The notes below the pieces were generated by a model. That model did not search any database. It saw nothing but the letters and a program-made list of their open reading frames with translations, and was not told the origin of the DNA. A DNA stretch of 64,000 bases from Tissierella sp032104385. Its GTDB lineage: Bacteria; Bacillota; Clostridia; Tissierellales; Tissierellaceae. Shown in pieces: positions 43,883 to 51,743 of this stretch. The stretch lies in the NCBI RefSeq assembly GCF_032104385.1, contig NZ_DAMCHJ010000003.1, positions 186,001 through 250,000 on the forward strand, written 5' to 3'. The first letter of the stretch is position 1, and each line of letters begins with the position of its first letter. Made by a program: the position numbers and the translations under genes.

Positions 43883-44266
43883 TTATATTCTTTCCCCATA
43901 TATATCTTTTAACACATTTTTAACAATAAGTAAAGAATCTTCGAAAGAAGTTTTATTTTGTAACAACAATATTTTATAATGTTTTTTTCCTTCGTCAGTT
44001 ATTCTATATCTTCTTATAGACCTTTTATCAGGTTCATCCCACCATCCTTCAATATAACCTTCTCCTTCTAACTCTCTGAGAAGAGGATATATCATTCCTG
44101 GACTCGGTTCCCATCTATCATTTAATCTAGTTTTTATTTCATCCTTAATTTTATTTCCATAATAAGACTTTTCATTTAATAGATGTAATATATAAAGTTT
44201 AACAAAAGAAGTAGTACTTATTTTTGTCGGAAATTGTCTTTGTCTTTCTCCCTTATATATAGTCAA
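43883..44266 (-). CDS. PadR family transcriptional regulator
   Basis: A 127-residue winged-helix regulator. KLYILHLLNEKSYYGNKI, SPGMIYPLLRELEGEGYI and RRYRITDEGKKHY are the typical PadR blocks at about 25-95, followed by a short helical dimerisation tail. TTG at 44266 abuts the PHP stop, with AAGGAGAGG upstream. Its target is unknown; it is sandwiched between the PHP phosphoesterase and aspB, so autoregulation of this operon is the simplest guess. Confidence 0.85.
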   Translation of the reverse strand: MTIYKGERQRQFPTKISTTSFVKLYILHLLNEKSYYGNKIKDEIKTRLNDRWEPSPGMIYPLLRELEGEGYIEGWWDEPDKRSIRRYRITDEGKKHYKILLLQNKTSFEDSLLIVKNVLKDIYGERI

Positions 44267-45082
44267 TTATATCCTCTCCTTAAATTCTGGGATTGTATTG
44301 ATATTAATAAAATATTTACCCAGTATTAATTCTCCATTTATTAAATCACCATGAAAATCAGAACCGCCGGTAATTATTAAATCATTTGACTTTGATATAT
44401 TAATCAAATAATCTGTATCTTCGTTACTATGTTCAGAATGTATGCACTCTAATCCATCTATACCCAATGAAATACAATGATTTATTATATCCTTATTCTT
44501 TAGAATGCCTGGATGAGCTAAAATAGCAATACCTCCAACGTTTTTTATTAAAGATATAGTTTCATCAATTGTTATTCTATATCTTTCAGCATATGCTGGT
44601 TTACCTCTATCTAAATATTTATTAAATGCTTCTAGGATATCTGTTACATAACCTTTTTTAATCAATGCTCTAGCTATATGAGGTCTACCAATATATTCTT
44701 CTCCACAAAACTCTCTTACTTCATCTAATGAAATTTCAAGCCCTAATACATTAAGTTTCTTAACCATTTCAACTCCTCTAGTTAATCTTGCATCTTTTAA
44801 CTTATTTGTTATTTTAATAAGGTTATGATCCTGATAATTTATAAAATATCCAAGGATATGTACTTCTTCATCTTTGAATGTACAACCAAATTCAATTCCT
44901 GGAATCACGATAAAATTATTATATCTATTCGCATATTTAATAGCTGATTCAATTCCGGTTATTGTATCGTGATCAGTAATTGCTATCCCATTTAAACTTG
45001 CTTTAACCGCTAAATCAACTATCTGTTTTGGTGAAAATATTCCATCTGAATGATTTGTATGTACATGTAAATCAAAAATCAT
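44267..45082 (-). CDS. PHP-domain phosphoesterase (RNase AM/TrpH-like)
   Basis: A 271-residue PHP metal-dependent phosphoesterase. FDLHVHTNHSDG (HxH, metal site 1), AITDHDTITG, PGIEFGC, the ILAHPG strand and SDFHGD complete the trinuclear metal set. The family includes RNase AM (YciV/TrpH), a 5'-3' exonuclease acting on RNA ends and pAp. The ATG at 45082 is preferred over the TTG at 45085 from its distance to AAAGGAGG. First gene of the operon PHP-padR-aspB. Confidence 0.85.
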   Translation of the reverse strand: MIFDLHVHTNHSDGIFSPKQIVDLAVKASLNGIAITDHDTITGIESAIKYANRYNNFIVIPGIEFGCTFKDEEVHILGYFINYQDHNLIKITNKLKDARLTRGVEMVKKLNVLGLEISLDEVREFCGEEYIGRPHIARALIKKGYVTDILEAFNKYLDRGKPAYAERYRITIDETISLIKNVGGIAILAHPGILKNKDIINHCISLGIDGLECIHSEHSNEDTDYLINISKSNDLIITGGSDFHGDLINGELILGKYFININTIPEFKERI

Positions 45083-45138
45083 CAAATTCCTCCTTTATAA
45101 TAAAGTATATTGATGATAGTATGCGCGAAACGAGTTAT

Positions 45139-45167
45139 AAAAAACCTGCCATACTGGCAGGTTTTTT
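45139..45167 (-). terminator. Terminator after spoVS
   Basis: AAAAAACCTGCCA (45139-45151) pairs with TGGCAGGTTTTTT (45155-45167), loop TAC; on the minus strand a T run follows. Confidence 0.9.
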
Positions 45168-45173
45168 ATAATA

Positions 45174-45434
45174 TTATCTTGGCTCAATAATCAACTTTAT
45201 AGCTGTTCTTTCTTCACCATCTATCATTATATCTGTGAAGGCTGGTATACAAATAAGATCGATTCCACTTGGAGCAACAAATCCTCTTGCGATAGCTACT
45301 GCTTTTACGGCTTGATTTAAAGCACCGGCTCCTATTGCTTGAATTTCAGCAGCTCCCTTTTCCCTTAATACACCTGCTAATGCTCCTGCAACAGAATTTG
45401 GACTTGATTTTGCTGATACTTTTAATACATCCAT
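45174..45434 (-). CDS. spoVS: Stage V sporulation protein S
   Basis: An 86-residue SpoVS (Alba-like fold). VLKVSAKSSPNSVAGALAG and IQAIGAGALNQAVKAVAIAR are nearly invariant in the family. In Bacillus it is needed for coat assembly and affects septation. The ATG at 45434 follows GAGGGGGCTAATTTA. It lies downstream of rny, the same rny-spoVS neighbourhood as in Bacillus (ymdA-ymdB-spoVS), with ymdB absent here. A strong terminator closes it. Confidence 0.95.
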   Translation of the reverse strand: MDVLKVSAKSSPNSVAGALAGVLREKGAAEIQAIGAGALNQAVKAVAIARGFVAPSGIDLICIPAFTDIMIDGEERTAIKLIIEPR

Positions 45435-45516
45435 TAAATTAGCCCCCTCTAACTAAATTTTTTAAATATATTTTTATATTATTTACTTCCATATTTGGTT
45501 TTTATTTAAAAAATTA

Positions 45517-47046
45517 TTATTTAGCGTATTCAATAGCCCTAGTTTCACGAATTACATTTACTTTAATTTGACCTGGGTAATCCAACTCAGATTCTATTCT
45601 TTTTACAATATCTCTTGCCGTATGAATTATCTGATTTTCAGAGACTTCATCAGGTTTTACTAAAATTCTAATTTCTCGTCCTGCTTGAATTGCATAAGAT
45701 CTTTCTACTCCATCGAAGGAATTTGCTATTTCTTCAAGCTTTTGCAATCTTTTGATGTAAGCTTCAAGGGTCTCTCTTCTAGCCCCTGGTCTTGCTGCTG
45801 AAATAGCATCAGCTGCTTGTACTAAAACAGCTTCAACTGTCTGTGGCTCACAATCACCATGATGAGCAGCAATACCATGTAAAACTTCTTTGGACTCTTT
45901 ATATCTTCTAGCTAAGTCTACTCCTATATCAACATGTGGCCCTTCAACTTCATGATCCACAGCCTTTCCTAAATCATGCAATAGACCTGCTCTTTTTGCT
46001 ATCTTAACATCAGCTCCTAACTCTGCAGCCATTATACCTGCAAGATGTGCTACTTCCACAGAATGTTTTAGTACATTTTGTCCATAACTTGTTCTGTATT
46101 TTAATCTACCTAGAAGCTTAACTAATTCTGGATGAATTCCATGAACACCTGCATCAAATGCAGCTTGTTCACCTTCTTCACGAATAATATTATCTACTTC
46201 TTTTTTCGCTTTTTCTACCATTTCTTCAATTCTAGCAGGATGTATTCTACCATCAACTATAAGTTTTTCTAAAGCTATTCTAGCAACTTCTCTTCTTACA
46301 GGATCAAAACCCGATAGAACTACAGCCTCTGGAGTATCATCAATAATTAAATCTATTCCAGTTAATGTTTCTAAAGTTCTAATATTTCTTCCTTCTCTTC
46401 CAATAATTCTCCCTTTCATTTCATCATTTGGAAGAGCTACAACTGTTACCGTTGTTTCAGCTACATGATCAGCTGCACATTTTTGTATTGCCGTAGATAT
46501 TACCTCTCTTGCCTTTTTATCTGCTTCTTCTTTAGCCTTATTTTCCATTTCTTTAATCATAATAGCAGATTCATGAGCTATTTCTTTTCTAATTTCATCT
46601 AACAACAATTCCTTTGCTTCATCTGAAGTCAAACCAGAAAGTCTTTCTAGCTCTAGCACTTGATTTTTGCAAATTTCATCAATTAAAGTTTCTTTATCTT
46701 CAACTTCTTTAATCTTTTTGGCTAAGAGCTCTTCTTTTCTTTCAATCGCATCACTTTTTCTATCAATACTTTCTTCTTTGTTAAGTATTCGTCTTTCAAG
46801 TTTCTGAAGCTCATTTCTTCGTTCACGATTTTCTCTTTCTGCCTCATTTCTAAGCTTATGGATTTCCTCTTTGACTTCTAATAAAAGCTCTTTTTTACGA
46901 GCTTCTCCATCCCTTTCAGCATCTTCAATGATTTTTTTAGCTAACTCTTCAGCATTATTTATTTTGCCTTCTCCGATAGTTTTTCTTATAAAATAACCAA
47001 CGAGAATTCCAATAATTGGCCCGAGAATTGCAATTAAAATTTCAAT
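45517..47046 (-). CDS. rny: Ribonuclease Y, probable ATT start
   Basis: A membrane-anchored endoribonuclease that starts mRNA decay. An N-terminal helix (IEILIAILGPIIGILVGYFI) leads into a long charged coiled coil (about 30-190), a KH domain (GRIIGREGRNIRTLETLTG) and an HD domain (AGLLHDLGKAVDHE). GGAGGTG (47054-47060) is perfectly placed, 7 bases upstream of an ATT codon at 47044-47046, which yields 509 residues, close to the Bacillus length. The ATG at 47118 would add 24 residues, put the ribosome-binding site inside the gene and has no site of its own. Confidence 0.85.
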   Translation of the reverse strand: MEILIAILGPIIGILVGYFIRKTIGEGKINNAEELAKKIIEDAERDGEARKKELLLEVKEEIHKLRNEAERENRERRNELQKLERRILNKEESIDRKSDAIERKEELLAKKIKEVEDKETLIDEICKNQVLELERLSGLTSDEAKELLLDEIRKEIAHESAIMIKEMENKAKEEADKKAREVISTAIQKCAADHVAETTVTVVALPNDEMKGRIIGREGRNIRTLETLTGIDLIIDDTPEAVVLSGFDPVRREVARIALEKLIVDGRIHPARIEEMVEKAKKEVDNIIREEGEQAAFDAGVHGIHPELVKLLGRLKYRTSYGQNVLKHSVEVAHLAGIMAAELGADVKIAKRAGLLHDLGKAVDHEVEGPHVDIGVDLARRYKESKEVLHGIAAHHGDCEPQTVEAVLVQAADAISAARPGARRETLEAYIKRLQKLEEIANSFDGVERSYAIQAGREIRILVKPDEVSENQIIHTARDIVKRIESELDYPGQIKVNVIRETRAIEYAK

Positions 47047-47176
47047 AACTAAACACCTCCAATTGTATAAAATTTTCAAGTTCCATACTACATTTTCATT
47101 TTCATTAAATATAAGCATATCTTACAAGCTTAATAAATTAAAATAATAAATTGTATAGAATATACCACATAACTTA

Positions 47177-47205
47177 ATTTTATTACTTTTACAATATAAT
47201 GTCAA
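47177..47205 (-). promoter_or_regulatory. rny promoter
   Basis: On the minus strand TTGACA (47200-47205), a 17-base spacer and TAAAAT (47177-47182). It gives a leader of about 120 bases before the ATT start, and separates rny from the Rad50-like operon. Confidence 0.8.
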
Positions 47206-47210
47206 GATGT

Positions 47211-47864
47211 TTAAGATGTTATCCTTGTTACAGTACTCTCAGAACCTTTCATATCTACCTTATATGCATTATTACCTATAGCTGCTAGATGATGATTATG
47301 AGTTACCATAATTATTTGTCTATTAAATAATTCAGATGTCTGCTTTAGAAAATCAGCAACATTAAAAATAAATTCATCACTTACATGCTTTGCAGGTTCA
47401 TCTAGAATTAGCGGTCCTTCAATTTTAGGTTTATGAATTTGTAAAAAAGCAATTCTTAAAGCTAAAGAAACTATATCAACAACACCACCGCCTCTTGATA
47501 ATTCAGGCTTAGTTTTAATTAATATATCTTCCGCTTTATTAATTACATAAAATTCAGCATTTGATTTTCCCCGTTGTTCTTCAATTTCAACTAAAAATTC
47601 AATATCAGATTCGAATATAAATTGCAAACATTTAGTGACTAAAGATTCAATTTGATTTTTAGCCTGTTCTCTAGCAAATTCTGAGGTTTTTTGAAATAGT
47701 ATACTTACTTTAGATAGCAGTTCTATTTCTTTTTCTATATTTTGAAGGTTTTGTTTTTCCATTTTTAATTGTTCTTTGATTTTATCTCTCTTTCCTGATT
47801 CCCTTGCAATATACTCTTTTGACTTAATTAAATAAGCATCTAATTCTTGTAAATCTTTTATCAT
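47211..47864 (-). CDS. Rad50/SbcC-like C-terminal half (ABC signature and Walker B)
   Basis: A 217-residue protein that looks like the C-terminal lobe of an SbcC/Rad50 ATPase as a separate chain. Residues 1-75 are coiled coil. LSRGGGVVDIVSLALR (122-137) corresponds to the ABC signature, LILDEPAKH (152-160) is Walker B, and VTHN (187-190) is the H-loop. There is no Walker A; that is on the protein encoded at 48128-49570. The two would together form one ATPase head. ATG at 47864, 4 bases after the preceding stop. It is last in the operon; rny follows with its own promoter. Confidence 0.8.
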   Translation of the reverse strand: MIKDLQELDAYLIKSKEYIARESGKRDKIKEQLKMEKQNLQNIEKEIELLSKVSILFQKTSEFAREQAKNQIESLVTKCLQFIFESDIEFLVEIEEQRGKSNAEFYVINKAEDILIKTKPELSRGGGVVDIVSLALRIAFLQIHKPKIEGPLILDEPAKHVSDEFIFNVADFLKQTSELFNRQIIMVTHNHHLAAIGNNAYKVDMKGSESTVTRITS

Positions 47865-47868
47865 CTCA

Positions 47869-48117
47869 TCACTTCTTTTCTAATAAGTCTTTTGGCAGTA
47901 ATTCATTAGCTTCTTTAAATAATCTATCTATTTCTAATGTTAATTTATTAATCTCATTTTCCAATTCTTTTGGCTCAACACCAAGACTTTTCAATTCCTT
48001 TATTATTTCTTCTTCTTGCTGTGTTAATTGCTCTAATCTTGCTTCAGCTTTATATTTTAAATTTTTAGCTTTTTCAAGATTTTCTTTTAAGCTATTAAGT
48101 TCTTTCTCGTAATCCAT
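47869..48117 (-). CDS. Small coiled-coil protein of the split-Rad50 operon
   Basis: An 82-residue, highly charged protein that is predicted to be almost wholly coiled coil (LNSLKENLEKAKNLKYKAEA and ENEINKLTLEIDRLFKEA), with a break near LGVEPKE. I know no named family. AGGAGGTATAGT precedes its ATG at 48117. It lies between the two Rad50-like halves with gaps of 10 and 4 bases, so it may provide part of the second coiled-coil arm or hold the two halves together. This role is inferred only from position and shape. Confidence 0.65.
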   Translation of the reverse strand: MDYEKELNSLKENLEKAKNLKYKAEARLEQLTQQEEEIIKELKSLGVEPKELENEINKLTLEIDRLFKEANELLPKDLLEKK

Positions 48118-48127
48118 ACTATACCTC

Positions 48128-49570
48128 CTAATTATAATGACTTATAATATGCTCAATTTTATCATCGTCAATTATGCTAAAACACAGAGGGCAAACCTCT
48201 TGTTTTAATAACAGTTCTCTATAGTTTGATATTTGAACTTCTACTTCATCTTTATATTCCTCTGTTAAAAGAGTTGTTCTTATAAATTCTTTTTTATTAC
48301 AGCTATAGTTAATGGATAAAGTCTTTAATCTTGTCAAAAGATTTATCTTTTTTTGTAAGTCTATGTAAATTACAGAGATGTTATCTATTTCTTTCAATTT
48401 TTCAACATATTTAATTCCTATAGCTAAACTCTTTTTTAAGAATAACTCCTTTTCCTTTATAATACTAAGTTTACTTAGTTCATAAATATTATTATGAATT
48501 ATGCTTATATTATCTTGTAATATGTCAAGACCATTTAATTTAGCTGATATATTATTAAACTTATTGATTTCATACTGTACTAAATCAAGCTTAGATTTAT
48601 AATTTGTTAATTTCGATTTCAAATTGTATAATGAAATCATTTTTAAAATATTATTTTCAGCTATGTTAATATTTTTTAAGGAGTTAATAATATTTGTATT
48701 TTTTTCTTTATATAAATATAGCTCATTTATAATATTATTTTGTTTCCTAAAATAATTGATCATATTAATATTTAAAGAAATATCTTTTAAAATACAGTCT
48801 GCAGTAGTTACTTTTTTAAGTTTTTCTATATATAAACTTAAGTTTCTCTTTTCATGTAGAATAGTTAAAAATTTATGTAACAATTCTTTATATCTATTTA
48901 TTATTCTATCTTTTTCTTTTATTTCATCTTTAATTTTTTCAACTTGATCAATTCTATTTTTTATTTCATCTAGATAACTATATTCCAATAATTCTTTTTC
49001 TAAGTGAATAACACTATCTTCCGTATTTTTTTTCTTATTAGATAGATTACGATTATCTCTTAAGGTTTCACGTAAAGCGTCATCAATTATATTGACTCCT
49101 ACAAGCCTTCCAATGGAGCTTGCCCTAGTAGAAGCTCTTTCTGACAATAGAAAAGCTCCTTCCAATTGATCACTTAAGTTAATTGAGCTAGAAAGCTCGC
49201 TATCTAACAATATTTTTTTAATTCCTATTCTATCAATGATTTCTTGTGGAACATATATCCCAAAACCTTCAAATTTAGTTTCATTATCATCAGCATCATA
49301 AAGAAAATAAATATTTTTGCTTTTGCTTCTATATCTTTTTATCTTTGTACCATCATTAAACATAAGAGTTACGCTACATTCACTAGTTCCCTCTCTAATA
49401 AAATAATCTCCGGAAGGTTCATTATAAAGAGCCCATTTAATACCTCTAAGAATTGCGGTTTTACCACTATCTGATGGACCAATAATTACGTTTAATTGAT
49501 TATCAAATTCTATAATTGAATTCTTATGTGATTGAAAATTCTTTAAGATTACCTTTTCAATATATTTCAT
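48128..49570 (-). CDS. Rad50/SbcC-like N-terminal half (Walker A, coiled coil, zinc hook)
   Basis: A 480-residue AAA_23-type ATPase half. It starts like SbcC/Rad50 (IEKVILKNFQSHKNSIIEF) and has Walker A GPSDSGKT at 31-38. A Q-loop-like VPQEIIDRIG follows near 110. From about 150 to 455 it is coiled coil, and the CPLC zinc hook lies at 460-463, only 17 residues before the stop. No signature or Walker B motif is present, so it cannot close an ATPase head alone. ATG at 49570, 2 bases after the nuclease stop. RecF/RecN were considered, but lack the hook. Confidence 0.82.
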   Translation of the reverse strand: MKYIEKVILKNFQSHKNSIIEFDNQLNVIIGPSDSGKTAILRGIKWALYNEPSGDYFIREGTSECSVTLMFNDGTKIKRYRSKSKNIYFLYDADDNETKFEGFGIYVPQEIIDRIGIKKILLDSELSSSINLSDQLEGAFLLSERASTRASSIGRLVGVNIIDDALRETLRDNRNLSNKKKNTEDSVIHLEKELLEYSYLDEIKNRIDQVEKIKDEIKEKDRIINRYKELLHKFLTILHEKRNLSLYIEKLKKVTTADCILKDISLNINMINYFRKQNNIINELYLYKEKNTNIINSLKNINIAENNILKMISLYNLKSKLTNYKSKLDLVQYEINKFNNISAKLNGLDILQDNISIIHNNIYELSKLSIIKEKELFLKKSLAIGIKYVEKLKEIDNISVIYIDLQKKINLLTRLKTLSINYSCNKKEFIRTTLLTEEYKDEVEVQISNYRELLLKQEVCPLCFSIIDDDKIEHIISHYN

Positions 49571-49572
49571 AT

Positions 49573-50556
49573 TTAATCACCAGCTAAACCTTTCATCTGA
49601 ATAATTGCAATCCTTCTTAAAGCCTCTATCTTAACTTCATTTTCCACATGTTCTGCATTAGATACTTCCATTAATACTTCATTTATATCCATTTTTTCAA
49701 AATCTAAAGCTGCATCTATAGTCTGTTTAAACTCAAATATTCTTTCACGCTTAAACAGATTATTCTCTATTTCTTTTCTGTCCAATACTTCTTCTCCAGG
49801 TAATGCTGTTTTTAAAGGAATCTGCTTTATTATTATACTTTCCTCCAAATCTATTAATACTGCTTGTGGAATTCTTTCAATTTCTTTTAAACTATTTGTT
49901 ATTCTAACTAGACTACCGGGATTAATAAAATATTTCCCATCAATATTGGTAAGTTTAAACCCTGCATGGTAATGACCAGAAAGAGTAATATCTGCTAAAG
50001 TATCTTTTATATCATCAATTAAAGTATAAGGAATACCTTTTATGAAAGGTCTGTCTAATAGCATACCATGAACCATATGTATGGAATAGTTTACATCATC
50101 ATCCTTTTCTTTTAACAAATAATAATCTAGATGATCAGGTGTATCAATATCATATACATATGGTTGTCCAGTCAATTGTACTTTAATATTATCTTTTTCA
50201 AGAATTATTTTTTCACCATTTTTAATTAGTTTAACTACTCCTAATGCATCTAATAGTCCTAACATTGTTCTATTTATTGTTTCGGGATTATGTCCATAGA
50301 TATCATGATTTCCACTTATTAAATAAAGTGGAACGGGTATCTTATCTAAAATCATCGCAAATCTACTTGCAACAGTTATAGATATATCTGGTCTATCAAA
50401 TAAGTCTCCTCCATGAAGAACAAAATCTACATTATTCTTTTTAATTATATCAATAATTTCTAGCAATTTTTGTTCAATTGTATCTACAAATATATCTTTT
50501 CTATTTTTTGGTGTAGTTCCCCTAATATGAGTATCAGTAAAAAATAATAACTTCAA
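49573..50556 (-). CDS. Mre11/SbcD-like metallophosphoesterase (DNA exonuclease)
   Basis: A 327-residue calcineurin-fold nuclease. Metal motifs: FFTDTHIRG (D8, H10), GGDLFDRP (49-56), SGNHDIYGH (81-89), HMVHG (160-164) and SGHYHAG (193-199). A helical C terminus (about 250-320) could be the capping/ATPase-binding part. It is the nuclease partner expected for the Rad50-like proteins downstream. TTG at 50556 is used: GAGGTG lies 6 bases upstream; the GTG at 50565 is inside that site. It follows recA by 49 bases and a hairpin. Confidence 0.85.
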   Translation of the reverse strand: MKLLFFTDTHIRGTTPKNRKDIFVDTIEQKLLEIIDIIKKNNVDFVLHGGDLFDRPDISITVASRFAMILDKIPVPLYLISGNHDIYGHNPETINRTMLGLLDALGVVKLIKNGEKIILEKDNIKVQLTGQPYVYDIDTPDHLDYYLLKEKDDDVNYSIHMVHGMLLDRPFIKGIPYTLIDDIKDTLADITLSGHYHAGFKLTNIDGKYFINPGSLVRITNSLKEIERIPQAVLIDLEESIIIKQIPLKTALPGEEVLDRKEIENNLFKRERIFEFKQTIDAALDFEKMDINEVLMEVSNAEHVENEVKIEALRRIAIIQMKGLAGD

Positions 50557-50572
50557 GTATAACACCTCACAA

Positions 50573-50599
50573 ATAGACCTCCTTTGATAGGAGGTCTAT
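50573..50599 (-). terminator. Hairpin between recA and the Mre11-like gene
   Basis: ATAGACCTCCT (50573-50583) pairs perfectly with AGGAGGTCTAT (50589-50599), loop 5 bases. On the minus strand only ATTTG follows, so termination may be partial, allowing recA readthrough into the nuclease operon. Confidence 0.7.
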
Positions 50600-50605
50600 A
50601 TTTCT

Positions 50606-51655
50606 TTATTTATCTTGCTCCTCAGAATCTTTAGATATATCCATGGAGTTAGTATTATCTTCAATTAAACCAAAGTGTACACGAACTTTATTTTCAACTT
50701 CTAATAATATATCAGGATTTTCTCTTAAGAAATCCTTAGCATTTTCTCTACCTTGCCCAAGTTTATGTTCATTATAACTATACCAAGAGCCCGATTTATT
50801 GATAATATTAGCATTAACAGCAGAATCTAGAACATTACCTTCTTTAGAAATACCAGTACCGTACATAATATCAAATTCTGCTTGTTTAAAAGGTGGTGCT
50901 AACTTATTTTTTACAACCTTAATTCTAGTCCTATTTCCAAGAATATCATCGCCTTGTTTTATTGAATCAATTCTTCTAACATCTAAACGGATACTGGCAT
51001 AGAATTTTAATGCTCTACCACCTGTTGTTGTTTCAGGACTACCAAACATTACTCCAACTTTTTCCCTAAGTTGATTTATAAATACTACAGTTGAATTCGA
51101 CTTATTAATGGTACCAGCTAGCTTTCTAAGAGCCTGAGACATAAGTCTAGCTTGAAGTCCAATATGACTGTCTCCCATCTCTCCTTCTATTTCTGCTTTT
51201 GGTACAAGAGCAGCTACAGAGTCAATTACAACTATATCTATTGCTCCACTTCGCACTAAAGCCTCTGCTATCTCCAAGGCTTGCTCTCCTGTATCTGGTT
51301 GTGATATTATAAGATTTTCAATATCTACACCTAATCTTTTTGCATATGAAGGGTCTAAAGCATGTTCAGCATCTATAAAGGCAGCAATGCCACCTAACTT
51401 TTGGGATTCTGCAATCATATGAAGTGACACAGTAGTTTTACCTGAAGATTCTGGGCCAAATATTTCAATTATTCTGCCACGTGGAATCCCACCTATTCCC
51501 AAAGCAATATCAAGATCTAAGGAACCTGTTGGTATTACATCTATATTTAGTTTTGCATCTTCACCTAGTCGCATAATAGAACCTTTTCCAAATTGCTTTT
51601 CAATCTGGCTTAAGGTTAAATCTAAAGCCTTTTTCTTCTCTGTATTATCGATCAT
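50606..51655 (-). CDS. recA: Recombinase RecA
   Basis: A 349-residue RecA: it forms filaments on single-stranded DNA, exchanges strands and triggers LexA cleavage. Walker A GPESSGKT is at 67-74. The ALKFYASIRLDVRRID block and the L1/L2 loops (EGEMGDSHIGLQARLMSQA and GVMFGSPETTTGGRALKF) are intact. The acidic tail is short. A LexA box covers its promoter. The ATG at 51655 has no close ribosome-binding site; a strong AAAGGGGTGAAT lies 22 bases upstream behind a 5-bp hairpin. Confidence 0.96.
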   Translation of the reverse strand: MIDNTEKKKALDLTLSQIEKQFGKGSIMRLGEDAKLNIDVIPTGSLDLDIALGIGGIPRGRIIEIFGPESSGKTTVSLHMIAESQKLGGIAAFIDAEHALDPSYAKRLGVDIENLIISQPDTGEQALEIAEALVRSGAIDIVVIDSVAALVPKAEIEGEMGDSHIGLQARLMSQALRKLAGTINKSNSTVVFINQLREKVGVMFGSPETTTGGRALKFYASIRLDVRRIDSIKQGDDILGNRTRIKVVKNKLAPPFKQAEFDIMYGTGISKEGNVLDSAVNANIINKSGSWYSYNEHKLGQGRENAKDFLRENPDILLEVENKVRVHFGLIEDNTNSMDISKDSEEQDK

Positions 51656-51662
51656 AAGTATT

Positions 51663-51687
51663 CCAGTAGAACTGGATTCACCCCTTT
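51663..51687 (-). promoter_or_regulatory. recA ribosome-binding site followed by a small hairpin
   Basis: On the minus strand AAAGGGGTGAAT (51676-51687), then CCAGT-TCT-ACTGG (51663-51675), then AATACTT and the ATG. Folding the 13-base hairpin would shorten the distance from GTGA to the ATG from 22 to 9 bases. Confidence 0.6.
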
Positions 51688-51694
51688 CTCTTTT

Positions 51695-51743
51695 CGAACA
51701 TTCGTTCTAATTATATATTACAACATAATTTGAATTAAGTCAA
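51695..51743 (-). promoter_or_regulatory. recA promoter with LexA box
   Basis: On the minus strand TTGACT (51738-51743), 17 bases, TAATAT (51715-51720). The LexA box (plus-strand CGAACATTCGTTCT, 51695-51708) lies at the transcription start. The -35 overlaps the cinA stop codon. Confidence 0.85.

Noticed and set aside
47047..47118. ATG start of rny at 47118
   Set aside because: No ribosome-binding site, and it would place the GGAGGTG site inside the coding sequence. Kept as an alternative, but less likely than the ATT.
47211..49570. Split Rad50 explained as a frameshifted sbcC
   Set aside because: Three separate frames each have their own ribosome-binding site and start, and an extra 82-codon gene lies in between; one or two indels would not produce this.
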